DNA of 64,000 nt from Carnegiea gigantea (GCA_029747015.1 JAKOGI010000081.1:966001-1030000), one strand, 5' to 3'; counted from the stretch's first letter, positions 22,240 to 34,539 are shown. Made by a program: numbers and translations. Notes: a model not told the origin generated them from the letters alone.

Positions 22240-23420
22240 ATGACGCTTATTACTGCGGTCATGAATTTCTGGAACAAGTTGTGTAGTTAAAAAGCATGGC
22301 CAGAGAAAAAACGCAAAGGAAAAAGAGGATGGACTTCAGTCTTCCAAGTTTTATCCTTGGCATCTCACCTGAAAAAGGACAATATGCATGTTAAACTTCA
22401 ATCCTACAACATTGAAGTTTGGATTCCACCCAGAAGAGCTACTAGTGCATCAATTCTAGGAGCATCATATCAACACACATATCGGGACATTAATGACGCA
22501 GTTAGTTTGGGAAAATTACACAAAAGTACCAAAGACATTGATAAGGTAGACAAGGAAAAACCTCAATCTAGGGACACAAAGGAGGCACAAGGTACAAGAA
22601 AACCACCTATACACAAGGAATTGCTAGATAATCAAGCAAACGAAAAAGTTAAAGAGATGGTAGTAAGGTAACAACCAAAGAGAATTGTGAAAGAGATGGT
22701 CTTTCTTTATCGATCACCGTATCTTAAAGACTATAGAGGCTAGAGATCGGCCGAAGCTTGAACAAATGATGTTGGTAGGCGATGCTTTTCTCCCTGCAAA
22801 TGAATTGCACCCATCAACGTAAGTTCCTCTTTAATCCCCTTTCTTGGCCATTAGCATATAATAGGTTTACTTTTCATAATATATTTGTTCATTGAAGGTA
22901 AATTATACCCTTCGACAATGAGATCACACTTAATATATTTTGTTCATACTTTGATAAATGCTACACACATCAAAATTAAACGCATTAGGGAGAAACTTTT
23001 TGAGTACAAGCATGAAAAAAAAGACAAAAGATTTTGGATATTCAGGAAAGGATTCGCAACTATGGCTAGAGTGGATTGAGACTTAGAAAATCCTATGGTG
23101 GATGTACTATGTCTCCCCCTAAACTGGATGGAAAGGAGTAGAAATCTGAGTACACAAAAAAGGATGTTCTTCAGTATAAACATTTATATAAAATAATCTA
23201 ACTGTAGATATAACATATTATTTCCATTACAACACATCCCCATCGATTATCATTGGTATTAGTTCCTTGAATTTCTACATCGCTATAGAGAAAGTCCCAA
23301 GAGATTTATGAAAAGCCTTTGAAACAGTAATGGAGCTCAAAACAAAAAGGTGTACATGGATGAAATTGGATGAAGCATGGTCAGTAAGTTACATGGCACT
23401 CGTCAATTACTTCTAATTAC
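22240..23420 (+). pseudogene. Possible Ulp1 protease-like remnant
   Basis: Plus-strand translation in several frames gives MDFSLPSFILGISPEKGQ (22330-22385), FLYRSPYLKDYRG (about 22697-22735), MLVGDAFLPANELHPST (22768-22818) and IPIDYHWY (about 23239-23263). These recall, in order, the pieces before and in the C-terminal catalytic domain of plant Ulp1-like cysteine proteases, often carried by MULE-type transposons; the last would hold the catalytic His-Trp. The 104-residue open frame at 22357-22671 is in another frame and has no known features. Heavily broken; the call rests on short matches. Confidence 0.35.
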
Positions 23421-24743
23421 CATATTAGTATTTTTTTTGTGTGTGTGGAAACAAAGGCGAATATTTCATTGCTCTAAACAACATGGTTACAACTTAACTT
23501 AGGCATACCCAAGTGAGCTTATCAAACAATATTCCTTTCTTCAACCATTGCACACAGAATCTACATTATTCACAGTAGCACACATAATGTTACTCACAAT
23601 GTTTAGAACAGAAGTCTTCTGATTCTTGAAGTTAAGGAAGTTCTTAGCTTGCTAAATAGGACACATCAGCAACACATAGGATGCACTTGAGGACTTTAGT
23701 TTTGACAGTCTTGCCCATGACTTGAGTAACAACCCTGAATCCCCACCCAAAGATCATAACTAATTAAAGTTGTGTCCCAATACATATATTATACTCATGG
23801 GAGTTTATATTCCCATATCCATGTGTTCACAAGCATAGGCATTTTTATTTTACCAAAAAGAAAAATTATGGAAAAAAATTATCCATGTCCGACCCATATC
23901 TACTACATTTGGTAGTGAAGTTTCCTCTTTTATTTGCTTCCTTCCCCACTCCCACCACTAATTAATGGTTTTTCTCTTTTTACTTCCTCTTCTTTGCCCC
24001 AAAGATTAAGAAAAAGCCATAAAATTTACCAAAATTGTGCTGAAAACACAATAAGATCAATATCTCATGCACAATAATATCAATACCAACACATTTGGGA
24101 ATTTTTCTATGCTCGAGTAGCATGAACACATCATAATAACCCTCCTTGCTTTGCTACTCTCTCGTGTTACCTTGTTGCTTGCTTCCTTAGTTCACTGCCA
24201 ATATAGTGAACAAAAGGATGTCAGAACTTCATTTTGCTAGTTGACTATCTTGCTTCTTTGATTCTTCTTCTCCCTCGTACTGCATGTCAACCTCCTTTGT
24301 TGAACTCTACAGTGACCAATACTCACTAACTCGATGAACTAACCCGAACTCAATGACAAACAAAACTAAAGTACGATTATGAAGAACCATCAACTACTTA
24401 ATGAACTAACTAAATTCTCATGGTGAACATCTTTTAATGTTCCAATGAACCAATTGTACTTTGTTAGAGATCTTACCTTATCACCAACCGCCACTTCTAT
24501 GGTAGAGAATCCCATTCAATCTAGAAACAAATTTAAGTCATAAACTGAACAATGTTGAGGGAAATGATGAACATGTTGAGTTTGCCAAGTGTTTCATCTT
24601 CTCTTTCAACTTTGTTTGCTATAAAGCTTCATTTGGTTCATCATTGAACCCATTACTATTCACCATAAGCTCGATACTTACGTTGTTGATGAAACACAGT
24701 TAATCCATTGCATGGATAATGGTTGATCACTTTAGAACTTATA

Positions 24744-24777
<34 letters not shown>

Positions 24778-25101
24778 TAGATAGATAGATAGATAGATAG
24801 AGAGATAGAGGATAGAGACATAGTCTACAAAATAAATATCAAGCAAATAATCAATGATGACACCAGATTTTCAAATAACCAAAAAAAGAGAAAAAATCAT
24901 CAAAGAAATGTATACTGCAGGACAAAGAAACAAAAATAAAAAAGAAAAACATTAGTGTATAAATGGTTAATGCTGGATATTATAACTGTCGCTTGGCGTT
25001 TTCCCACCAGGGTATGTTTTTTCAAATTAGATCCCTGCTGGCAGGTTGACTTACTCCTGAGTACAAACTCATGAGTGTATACAATAATTTGCACCTGTAA
25101 G
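23421..25101. other. Non-coding stretch with one microsatellite
   Basis: No gene, LTR or inverted repeat recognised apart from the microsatellite at 24749-24806. Open frames are short and without features. Confidence 0.55.
24749..24806. repeat. Compound microsatellite (AT)n(ATAG)n
   Basis: About thirteen at units followed by eight to nine gata/atag units and a short gaga tail. Confidence 0.95.
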
Positions 25102-26227
25102 CCATTTATTAGGAGCATTCATTATTCGGTCCAAAATTGGATCGGACCGAACTACACTGAGTAAATTGACCCAGTCTATAGTCCATGAATTTTCCTTATT
25201 CGGTCTTCAGTTCGATCCACTGGTCCGGACCAAGGACTGAAGAAAAAAATTATGGACTATCAAGTCAGTCAGCAAAGTGGCTCATGTATACTTAAAATTA
25301 GAATTTTCAGTTTGATTTTTGTTGGCTATCCCAACCTCCCAGCCCATTTATTGCTTTCACCTCATTCTCTCCCTCTTAAACCTCTTTGTATCATCTATAC
25401 ACTATCTCCCTCTGCTAGCCTTAACCAAGGGTCATAACTTCTTTATGTTGCTTCTTCACTGATTTGTCGGCGCTGGCATCCTTGGCTTAAAATCGAGCTT
25501 AACGAGCACTGAGTGGCGAGTGAAAATTCAGAGATCGTGTGCAATAATTGTGATTTTCGATTCCAGAAAGGCCAGGAAACCATGACCTGTAGTGATATAG
25601 TTTTAGGGGCCAACTCTTTAGTAACCAATATGAGGCGCTCGCCTCTTTATCTTCATAAACCCACCAGCATCTTCTAATTGTTGAATAAATAGGCAAATAT
25701 GCTACACTGGTCTTTTGGTGGGTGGGAAGATAGGATGGAGTTGTTCTTTTTTTTCAACATTATACGTGTGTGGGAAGGTGGGGTGGATTTGATTTTTTAA
25801 AAAATTTCAGTATTGTGTGCATTGGCAAATAAGAAAAGTTGAAAACCTAAAATCCTCGATTTTAGGCTTTAGCTCAATACCAAATAAAGTTCTAGTTATA
25901 AATAAACTTTTAATTTTTGAATATAGCTAAATGGCCTCAAAATCCTACTTCTAGATATTGTATTTTAGGTTGCTTAATTCTGACTTGTGGTGGATGCCAT
26001 ATGAAATTCCGACATGTAATATACAAATTTTGGTTATTATTCGAGTCTCTTAATCAATTGGGTTTGTTTGGTCCAGTCTTGGTCCAGTCCAAATTTTGTC
26101 AATCTGGTCCCGCTCCTATCTAAGTTTTATTTGGTTCAGTCGATGGTCCATGTTTCTTTTCTTATTCGGTCCTTGGTCCAAACCAATCTGGTCTGGGTTT
26201 GAACTGATGAACAACCCTACCGTTTAT
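25102..26227. mobile_element. Non-autonomous hAT-type element with near-perfect 8-bp target duplication
   Basis: The element body (25110-26219) starts taggagcattcat and ends with a sequence whose complement starts TAGGGTTGTTCAT, a hAT-like terminal inverted repeat. The flanks are ccatttat (25102-25109) and ccgtttat (26220-26227), 7 of 8 identical, the hAT duplication length. Both ends carry repeated GGTCC/GGACC words (cggtcc, ggtccagt, ggaccaag), typical subterminal motifs. No transposase is encoded. Which strand carried an ancestral gene is unknown. Confidence 0.65.
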
Positions 26228-27640
26228 TATGCCCACCAGACCATAGAAAGTTTCTACCATCCCTATGAATATCACAAAGAGCTGTCTTAGAGATTAGAAA
26301 AACATATCCTTAACATATAGTTGAACAACTTCATGATTTTCATATGGCATGCAGGTTTTTTTTTTTTTTTCACCAATTCTTAGAGAAAACCATTTGTTCG
26401 TCCTCAGTCACAACTTCGTGGTCACAAAAGTAGTCGTCCTTTACAATTGCTTACTAGAGAAAAATCCTTCATCCAAATATCACAATTATGCATATTCCTT
26501 ACTAACACTAACCTTAGCTCTAAAATCATAATTTTATTCATTAATCACTTCATATAAACCTTGCAGACTAGTTTGTTCTCAAGTTATTTAGTCAATGAAG
26601 ACAATAAAAAAGCAAATTACTTAAAGAAATTTAGTCTAATGTTTTGGAATCTATCTTGGCAAGATGACAAAACATTCATTATTGCGGAATTTATGTTGTA
26701 AGCCATATGGAGATATTTAATGTAGGCAATGTCAAAAACTGGGGACCCAATTTTGAATTGAACAAGGTAATTCCTACATCTTGATCTCAAATCCCAATTT
26801 ATTATTTAATTTCATTTAAAGAAGAGCTTATCATATAAGAAATAAAACCAGCACTACCTACCAGCAAGACCATGGACAGTACAAAAAAAGCATGTCATGG
26901 GTTAGAAGTCTTCTATCAACAACACCCTAAGCAATACATAAAGGTTTGGCATTACAAGAAAATTTGAAATTATTGTTGCCTTGCATACATCCTACATAAT
27001 AATATCAACAAATAGAACTTTGTTATTATGAAATATTCTACATAATGATCTCATCAAGTAAACTTAACTGGTATGAAATCTTCTATTGCTGTCGCATTAC
27101 TCCATATACTAAATAGTACTATCCACACTACAAAAGTTCACATATAACTGACTCTTGACCTTGATCAAAGTTCTCCACTATGAACAAACATTGACTACAC
27201 ATTCTTCTCAATTACTTAGCATGATACTACATATTCCCATAAACACAAGGTTAAAGAAATAAAATTAACCTTCTATTTTGTTTTTGACAATTTGATTTTC
27301 ATTTTATTTCTAAATTGCAGAAGAATTTGTCTGATATCTAGTTCAAGATATGCACCAATGATCATAGAAAGTGAACCCAATAGGCTACGGGTCCAAACAC
27401 TAGAAGTAATAAAAAGAGAGTTCCAGCAAAGAGAAATGATATAACAAAACCTCCAGCTATAGTACTACTCCACTTTCAGATCATGTATCGTAGTTTTAAA
27501 GATTGGTGTTGTAGAGGGCACAATATTTTTGATGTATAACTTTTTATATGTTACAAATATACTACTAGTTTTTTTCTATTTATTACAAAATTTCTAGTCC
27601 TTGACTCTAACATAGTAGTTTCTAAAATCTTTTTGAGTAA
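26228..27640. other. Non-coding stretch, no gene recognised
   Basis: AT-rich, with only short open frames and a T-run near 26356. Nothing recognisable. Confidence 0.55.
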
Positions 27641-30110
27641 GGCATGTTATCAACACATTGGGTAAGAAAATATACCATTCAATGTTATTTACGTATGGTT
27701 TTTCACCTTAGTAACTCATCAAAAGACACAATAAATAACACCTAACTATTATAGGAAATAGGGATTAAGCAAGGGTCATCAAATATTTGTTCACTACACT
27801 ACTTATTGTTGATCATTATAGAACTGAAAGATTTTCAGTAAAATAGTATTCTTTTTCTTCTAAAAATACTAAATAATTCACTGTACCGCTTAATGATTAC
27901 TATAATACTCAAAGATGTTTGATAAGGTCACAAGCGCACGGCGGCATTGTACCAATAAAGGTCGATCCCACAGAGACTAAGCTAAACTGCCGAATTATAT
28001 TCCCTCAAGATAGGCTAAGAGAATTTAAATTTGTGAATGAAAATGAACTATGCTACTTATCTAATCTAATAGGTAAACAATCAAGGAATTAAACAAAACC
28101 AACAATCTCTCAATCCATATATCAACCAAGCACTTCTTCCTCAATTGGTTGTTTTAAAATTGCCAGTCGAAGTATCATAACCTTCTTTCAAGGTAAAGTG
28201 AAATATATAAATCCAACCAATTATCATTTTTCAAGGGCTTTTGATTTGTTCAGGTTCATTAAGCATGCGATTATCAAACTAGTGGTTTCTCAATTGGTGT
28301 GACTTTCTCAAGACTCTACACAATCAAGTCAAATCCTACAGTTTAAATATTGAATCTCACCTTTCAGTTCTCACTCAATACCCAAAACTTGTGAGAAAAT
28401 GATTAAGTTCTTCACAAGACCATAAGCGTCTGAAATTCGATAGAGCAATCAAACAATTCCAAAATACTCATAGAGATTAACGCCAGATCGGGAAAATTAA
28501 CAAGCATTTGCATAAATCCAAAATCAAAACAACAAAACATAATCAAAATTACAAACCATAAATCCTAAAACAAGAAAGAGAAGAGAAGAGAAATGCTCAG
28601 CCAAAGAATGCACTTGAATCCATCAATTGCAAACCCGACATGGAATCCTTGCAAGAACTTCACTTCAATTTACTCTCTTTCCCTTTAATCTAATATAAAT
28701 CATAATCTAGATGGTGGATTATGGTAGAATGGAATGGGATGATGAATGAAAGTAGTAAAATGAGACTTTTATAGCTGAAATCACGCCTGCAAAATCTTTC
28801 AAACACTTGGAATATGAACAACCGCGAAGAAATCTAGCAGACTCAGTGGACCAGTGACTACTACGGTTTGACCATGGGACACCTTCACATACCGTGGCAC
28901 CTACCATGGCTAGATCGTGGCACCCACTGCCATGTTCATTGTCTCTTGATTCAGCTGCTGCTTCTTCCTGGAACCTTATGTACCGTGGTACTAACCACGA
29001 TGTGTCCATGTTAGGTGTCTTTGGGCCTCTTTTGCTACCTTTTTTGATCCACAATACCTTAAAATTATCATTCTACTCACATAACTTGACTTACAATGTC
29101 AAAATCTGTAAACACTCTCAAAACAAGCGTAACCAGTACAAATAAGAGAATCAATCACACAATTAAGCTGGCTAATGCCCTAAGATGACTCCCAAACACT
29201 TATGAAAGTATATGAAATATGGGATTCTTCAATGTTCAATAAGTTAAGATTATTAATATTCCACAAACATTGAATAGTTCACTGTACTACTCAATGTTGT
29301 TCATTATAGTATTCGATGTCATACTAGACCATAAATCAGTCTTTAATGTAAGATAATTCATTGTCATTGTAAATTTTAGTATCTCCCACACTTGACAAGA
29401 CAATGACGTTTCTTTGCTTTATAGGTGATTAATGAGAAGCACATTAGACAAGACTGTGCAAAAATCTAGAGGGGAAAATGGAATAGAGGGTAGGAAGTAT
29501 AGAATTGTCCACTACACTACTCAGTTTTGTTCATTATGCAGTTTAATGTGGACACAAAGGTTTCTTGACTTCTAAGATACTTATCAAATAAGCACACTAA
29601 AAAGCACATAAAATTGTCCACTGCGAAAGTCAATGGTGTTCATTTATTTATCAATGTTGCTTGACATAAGATCAGTCTTCTACCAAATATAATTCATTTC
29701 ATACCAACTTTCATTATCCCATAACCCCAACTACACGTTAAGGTTTCTCTACTTCGTAAGTAATAAGCAATATGCACATCAAACAACACCTATCAAAACT
29801 TTGTGGGGGAACGGTTTAGACGATGGTAATAACAACATTGTTTACTACACTATTCAACGTTGTTCATTATACCTCTAAATGTTGTGCACTAATATAAGAT
29901 TGCTCTTTCACCAAAAATACAAAATTGTTCATTATATAAATACTTAATATTCATAAAATATTTATGAGACAAATGATTTTATAAAATAAATACTCTACAG
30001 TTTTTAAATTAAAATTTAACTCAAAAAATAGTCCATGCATGACACGAGTCAGTACTGGTATCGCTTAATGTTGATCATTATCCTAGTCATTAGTCTACTA
30101 ATGAATCAAA
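27640..30110. repeat. Degenerate repeat family with ttgttcattata core
   Basis: A motif like cactacactactcaatgtt followed by gttcattata recurs at about 27791, 29272, 29507 and 29839, with weaker copies near 27876, 29620, 29925 and 30050. Between cores other words recur in order (ggtttcttt...ctt, aagcacat, aacaccta, an A/G-rich tract). The unit is about 230-330 bp and strongly diverged. The block is split by a probable solo LTR at 27920-29231. Not a known family to me. Confidence 0.5.
27915..29236 (+). mobile_element. Probable solo LTR (1.3 kb) with 5-bp target duplication
   Basis: The body 27920-29231 starts TGATAAGGTCAC and ends ATTCTTCA, the TG...CA rule, and is flanked by atgtt on both sides (27915-27919, 29232-29236). 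Near its start is caagcgcacggcgg...gtcgatcccacagag, a motif I recall from plant LTR/LARD repeats, though not the family name. No internal domain is visible; a 111-codon minus frame at 28719-29054 lacks family features. The degenerate repeat resumes on both sides, supporting insertion into it. A chance 5-bp match is possible. Confidence 0.5.
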
Positions 30111-31117
30111 CTTTTTGCAACTGTACTTCTTCAATTTGTTCTTGTCTATCTTCCACGATATTCACGTTCATTGTAAACTCCAATTTTCTCACATAAATTT
30201 GACCCTAGCTTGATCAATACACTAATAACACAATTAGTATATTGATATTTGTAGTAAATTCTATGATTCTAAAAATCCCAAATGCCAAAACTCTATTTTT
30301 TTTCATTGGAAAGCTTCAACCAGTAAAATGCGAAATGGGAAAGATTTTCAAATAACCAAAAAAAAAGAAAAAAATATTGCTGGACAAAAAACCTCCCATA
30401 AACAATTACTTTGCTATAGGATTGCTATAATTGCCAGTAGGGTTTTCTTTTTGGGTGTTTCAAACGCAAAAACTGTCGCCAGCTTTTTTGCTAAAAAAAA
30501 AAAAAAAAACTCTTATTGACTTAGCTTGCACACCTGTTGTTGTCATGGCCTAGGAGCATAAACTCCCTAGTGCATATTGCATAATTTTGTCCTCCCTGTT
30601 TACCCAAATCATCCCTAATAATTGGATATGGTGACAATTGTTTTCCTGGGTTTTAAATCCGGGCACAAATTTTTCTTATTTCTATTGTCAAAATTTGATT
30701 TGACTCGAATTTAGGCTTATTTGATTTATCCAGCCCAATAAAATCGGTAATGGACAAAGTTCCTCTAAATTTTACACATCGTGCAATTTATCCAATTTTA
30801 CTAGAACCCAAATTTTACCCCGCTGGGGTAGATTTATATCACATCCATTTTTTACATGCAATCTGATTACATTTTTAAATAGTCAAAATCTAACTTTTAA
30901 TTTTTAAAATTTAATAAATGGGAAACCTCGCATAGAGAGTCCTCGCATTCTCATCTAGTGGTCTTATTTTCATCTTTGACGAAGCATCTTTACAGTATAT
31001 AGTATAGAATAAGGAAAAAAACGATAGTTAATTTCGAATTTGGAAAATTGAAGATGGAGCTTGAAAATTCTGTGTCGATGGAAACGTTTGCTGTGGAAAG
31101 CCTTCTATGATGGCATG
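30111..31117. other. Non-coding stretch, no gene recognised
   Basis: AT-rich sequence before the Tat element. No domain or termini found. The last five bases (gcatg, 31113-31117) are the left target site of the Tat insertion. Confidence 0.6.
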
Positions 31118-31591
31118 TGATCCCGAAAGATTCCGGAAGATTCTTCCGAGGTACTGTTGATGATGACGTGGGACGAAAGAACGAGTTTATCTGACAGCTC
31201 GCATGCAACACCTGACGTCCTTTTCTCCAAAAGCCCAACCTGCAAAAAGGGCACCCCCGGGTTGTGAACCGGGGAATGCCTCTCCGACGGTCAAGTCAGT
31301 CCAGGGTCCAAGTCAAAAGGTTAATAGAAAGAGAATGCGGTATGAGTTAAACGTATCAGACTGCCAACCCTTTTCCTCAGGAGGATAGGTAACTATTTAT
31401 AGTCCCTTCGACAAATGGGTAAAATAGTAATCTTATCTGGAACACTCGGCATGGGCCGTCGATCTTGGCAAGGAAGCGCCCTGAAGGGAGCCCCTAGGTC
31501 GCGTTTAGGGCTCATTATCTAGGGTATGGGCCTTATCTATAGGTCTAGCTTGGATAGGCCTAATTAAGGGAAATCGAATTTTTCCCAATCA
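31118..31591 (-). repeat. Tat element 3' LTR
   Basis: TG...CA termini. It contains tatttata (TATAAATA on the minus strand) at about 31393-31400, in the same place as in the other LTR. On its right the plus-strand reads cttagcctctcac, giving a weak purine tract on the minus strand. Confidence 0.93.
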
Positions 31592-31789
31592 CTTAGCCTC
31601 TCACATTTTACCTTCACATCAAGCCAGGCGAGTAGTTAGGTAGAATGTGAAGAACTGCCCATGGTCGGCATACATCCAGGGGTTTTCGAAAATTGGGCCC
31701 TCATAATGGATGACCCTGTGGCCACCGACTATAGTTGGACAAGTTTCGAGACTTGAACGGTAGTTTTAGGAAATTGTCTTCTTCGCAAG

Positions 31790-32340
31790 TATAAAATGCG
31801 ACTGTCGAGAAGGGGGTGCTCCATCCTTCATTTTTCAGTAATGATCGTTATCTGGCGTCCCTTCCATGGCTTTTCCACGTTCCCTCAGTACTAAGGAGAT
31901 GACTGAGTATGTTGTCCGCCACTTTGAGTGGGACCGGCGTGGAGTTGCCTTTCCCCCGTCGCCTCTCCCGAAGGACTTTCAAGTCGTATGCCCGAGCTAT
32001 GAGCTAGTCGTGGCCGAGGAGGCTGCTGAGCACTTCAAACTCCCAGAGCTGCCCCAGGTGATATTTTATGCGATGCTTCTGAAGGAAGCCGAGAGGCTGG
32101 GAGTCTTGCACAGGCGAGAGCTCCGAACACTAGAGTCGGCCCTTATCGAGCTCCGTTGGAGCACCTTTGTGTCATGGGTGTGGCTGTATGGTGAACGGAT
32201 TTTCAAAACCCAGTTCCGAACAAAGGCCGATCCAGAGGAAAATTCAGGGGCTGAGTAACAGGAACAGGACTTGGCGGTAGAGCAGGAGGGTAAGAGCTCG
32301 ACCACTGAAGGGGTGGCCTTCCCTTCTGATGATGCAGAGG
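31790..32340 (+). pseudogene. Antisense small gene, unit 1 (unknown family)
   Basis: The first of five related short genes running against gag-pol. TATAAAA at 31790-31796 precedes the ATG at 31866; the open frame ends at 32258 (130 residues) and AATAAA follows at 32427-32432. The protein starts MAFPRSLSTKEMTEYVVRHF and has LPELPQVIFYAMLLKEAERL in the middle, a Trp-rich stretch after it, and (just past the present stop, about 32322-32340) a SDDAE segment matching the SSDEE end of other units. The family is not recognised; composition suggests a small, soluble, mostly helical protein. It has no clear CACGTG upstream of its TATA, unlike units 2, 3 and 5. Confidence 0.6.
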
Positions 32341-32510
32341 TGAGGCCATCAAGCCCCCTAAACATGCAGCCTGTCCCTCTACTAGCTCTTTTTTTTTTTT
32401 GTGTGTGTGTATCACCTATATTGACAGTAATAAAATGCCTGCGCCTTCATACCTTCCTAAATTGTCATTATTTTGTTTGTACTTGTCCCAATTTGTACTA
32501 ACTAGATGGG

Positions 32511-32593
32511 CACGTGGCTGAAGTGAATTGGTCATTAGGCTCTCAGGAGTATCTCCCTGTGCCCCAACTCTCCCTACGCTCCCTCTATAAATA
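32511..32593 (+). promoter_or_regulatory. G-box/TATA promoter module, unit 2
   Basis: CACGTG (G-box, bound by plant bZIP and bHLH factors) 75 bp upstream of TATAAATA, with ctctcaggagtatctccct between. The same arrangement precedes units 3 and 5 and the long antisense gene. Confidence 0.6.
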
Positions 32594-33149
32594 CAACTCC
32601 ATACTCTGAGAAATGATGTTCAAGCATCTATCCTTCAGGAAGGAGTGGTATAATGGGAGACAAAGGACGCTTGATACGCCCCTTTCCCCCTTTATCATGG
32701 CGTTTCCTCCCCTTCATGACACCAGGGAGATGGCCGACTATGTGAGGAAATCCTTCATTTGGCGCTGGAGAAGAGCCACGCGTCCGCCTCGTCCCCTTCT
32801 CGAAGATTACCATGTCCTATGCCCGCGCTTCTCAATGGCCCAAGGCCCAGAGAGCGGCAACCGACTTTGAACTCCCTGAGATGGTGCAGGTGATATTCTA
32901 CACCATGTTGTTGAATGAGGCTGTAGAGTTGGGTGTTGTGCACGCTTTTATGGCCGATGGCCTGAAGTCATCCCTCGTAGGTCTGAGGTGGATATGTTTT
33001 GAGAACTGGATGAGCCGTACCAATCACGAACTGAGAGAAGCGCAGCTTCGGCAATGAACTATCACAGTGGAGGTCCGTGGTTCTTCAGACGGTCAGGAAG
33101 AAAGCTTGGGATTAAATGGCCCCCCGCCCCGTCTAGTGACGAGGAGTAG
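32511..33149 (+). pseudogene. Antisense small gene, unit 2 (unknown family)
   Basis: CACGTG at 32511-32516, TATAAATA at 32586-32593, ATG at 32697, then MAFPPLHDTREMADYVRKSF and LPEMVQVIFYTMLLNEAVEL. A frameshift lies at about 32830-32860, and another change precedes the end, where the frame PSSDEE-stop finishes at 33149. AATAAA follows at 33227-33232. ATG to final stop is 453 bp, so the ancestral product was about 150 residues. It shares start, core and end with the other units, and its promoter region resembles those of units 3 and 5 and the long antisense gene. Confidence 0.6.
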
Positions 33150-33361
33150 CCTTAGGTTTCTCTTGAATTCTCTCTTGTATCGCACCCCTTTCTTTCCTTA
33201 GATCGCCCCTCGTGATGGATTTTGAAAATAAAATGGTGTTTCTTTGTCATGAAGAACTGTTTTCTTCCCACTTTGCATTGTGTTTTGTGCTGAATGATTA
33301 GCTCTAGGTCCACAAAAATGATTGCATCTTACTTTAGGTCAGAACTTCAGGTTACAGGAGC

Positions 33362-33440
33362 CACGTGGCGGGGTCGGGATGGCTGGCTGCTCCCTCGGGG
33401 GCTGCAATCCCTTGGACATCAGTGTCCTCTCTTTATAAAA
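33362..33440 (+). promoter_or_regulatory. G-box/TATA promoter module, unit 3
   Basis: GCCACGTGGC palindrome, 72 bp before TATAAAA. Confidence 0.6.
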
Positions 33441-33842
33441 GAAGGTGAAATACCAATAGAATTTCATAACTTTCCCTTGCGGACTAAAAGTGAAAGAAGC
33501 AGGGGCTAGAGAGAGAAAATTGTGCACAGAGCAGGCGGTCGAGTACGTCCGTGACAACTTTCGATGGGCACTGAGGGATCCTTCGGCTCCCGACCCTAGG
33601 CCACTTCCATCAAATTACCACGGCCTCTGTCTCCGTTTCCACCTCGGGGTGGCGACACGATATGCTCATGATTCCAACATCTCAAAAATGGTGTAGATAA
33701 TCTTTTACGCCATAGTTATAGATGACATCGCTGAGTTGGGTCTTTCATGCAGGCATACCACGGATTGTGTGATGTGGGCCATGCGAAAGCTGGACTGGGC
33801 CCTTGTGGAGGCTCGGCTCGGGGACAATGATCGAAGGCTCTG
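33362..33842 (+). pseudogene. Antisense small gene, unit 3, start lost and 3' end deleted
   Basis: CACGTG at 33362-33367 and TATAAAA at 33434-33440 are present, but the equivalent of the start codon is missing; the frame reads on from upstream into TEQAVEYVRDNFRWALRD. An in-frame TAG at about 33694 replaces the Gln codon in the MVQ motif (MV-stop-IIFYAIVIDDIAEL). The frame then runs to 33842. There is no SSDEE end and no AATAAA: only 74 bp separate it from the next ATG, so the 3' end of this unit and the promoter of unit 4 appear to have been lost together. Confidence 0.55.
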
Positions 33843-33916
33843 AAGAGCCCAGGCTTCTCATCTAACCAATCCCCCGGTGAGCCCCGTGTTAGCAGGCGGC
33901 CCTTCAAGGGGGGAGG

Positions 33917-34366
33917 ATGACCTCCTTCCCTACCTTCCGGGACATTGCACAGGCGGTGGAATATGTCAGGGATAACCTCCGCTGGTCCATGAGGGAATCC
34001 TCAAGCCTTCGTCCGAATCTGCTCTATTTGCATTTCATGGCCTACTGCCCTAGGTTCGGTCATATTGTGGCAATGCAGTTTGCATATGCTGCCCATATCC
34101 CTGAGATGGTGCAGGCCATCTTTTATGCCATGGTGATCAACGATGCGGCAGAGCTAAGGCTCATCAGGAGGGAGACCGGGGAGAGCCTGATGTTGGACTT
34201 ACAGAAGCTGAGATGGGACATCATTGAAGCATGACTGTTGCCTATTGAGGACAAGCTCAAAGACGCCCAGGTTCCTCGCCTGGTGGAGACAGTGTATAAC
34301 CCTCAGCCATGCCTAGCAGTGACTTCGAGACTGAGGGATGCCAACCTATCGAGTGACCAGGAGTAG
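33917..34366 (+). pseudogene. Antisense small gene, unit 4, promoter missing
   Basis: ATG at 33917, MTSFPTFRDIAQAVEYVRDN start, IPEMVQAIFYAMVINDAAEL core, open to a TGA at 34232-34234 (105 residues). Reading in the same frame past that stop continues with related sequence to LSSDQE-stop at 34366, so the original length was 149 residues. AATAAA lies at 34433-34438. No TATA or CACGTG lies directly upstream, unlike units 2, 3 and 5. It is the best preserved unit in its N-terminal two thirds. Confidence 0.6.
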
Positions 34367-34539
34367 TACTAAGATGCCCCTTCCCTTATACGTCCCCCCT
34401 ACGAGGGTGTGTTTGTAATCGCAAATCTTGATAATAAAACACTGCCACCTTTTCTTTCAGGAGCAGACAATTCTTTGCCTTGATTGCTTATCAGTTTATT
34501 TTTATTATTTTCACGAATGGGGTTCCTGCTCATAAGTGC

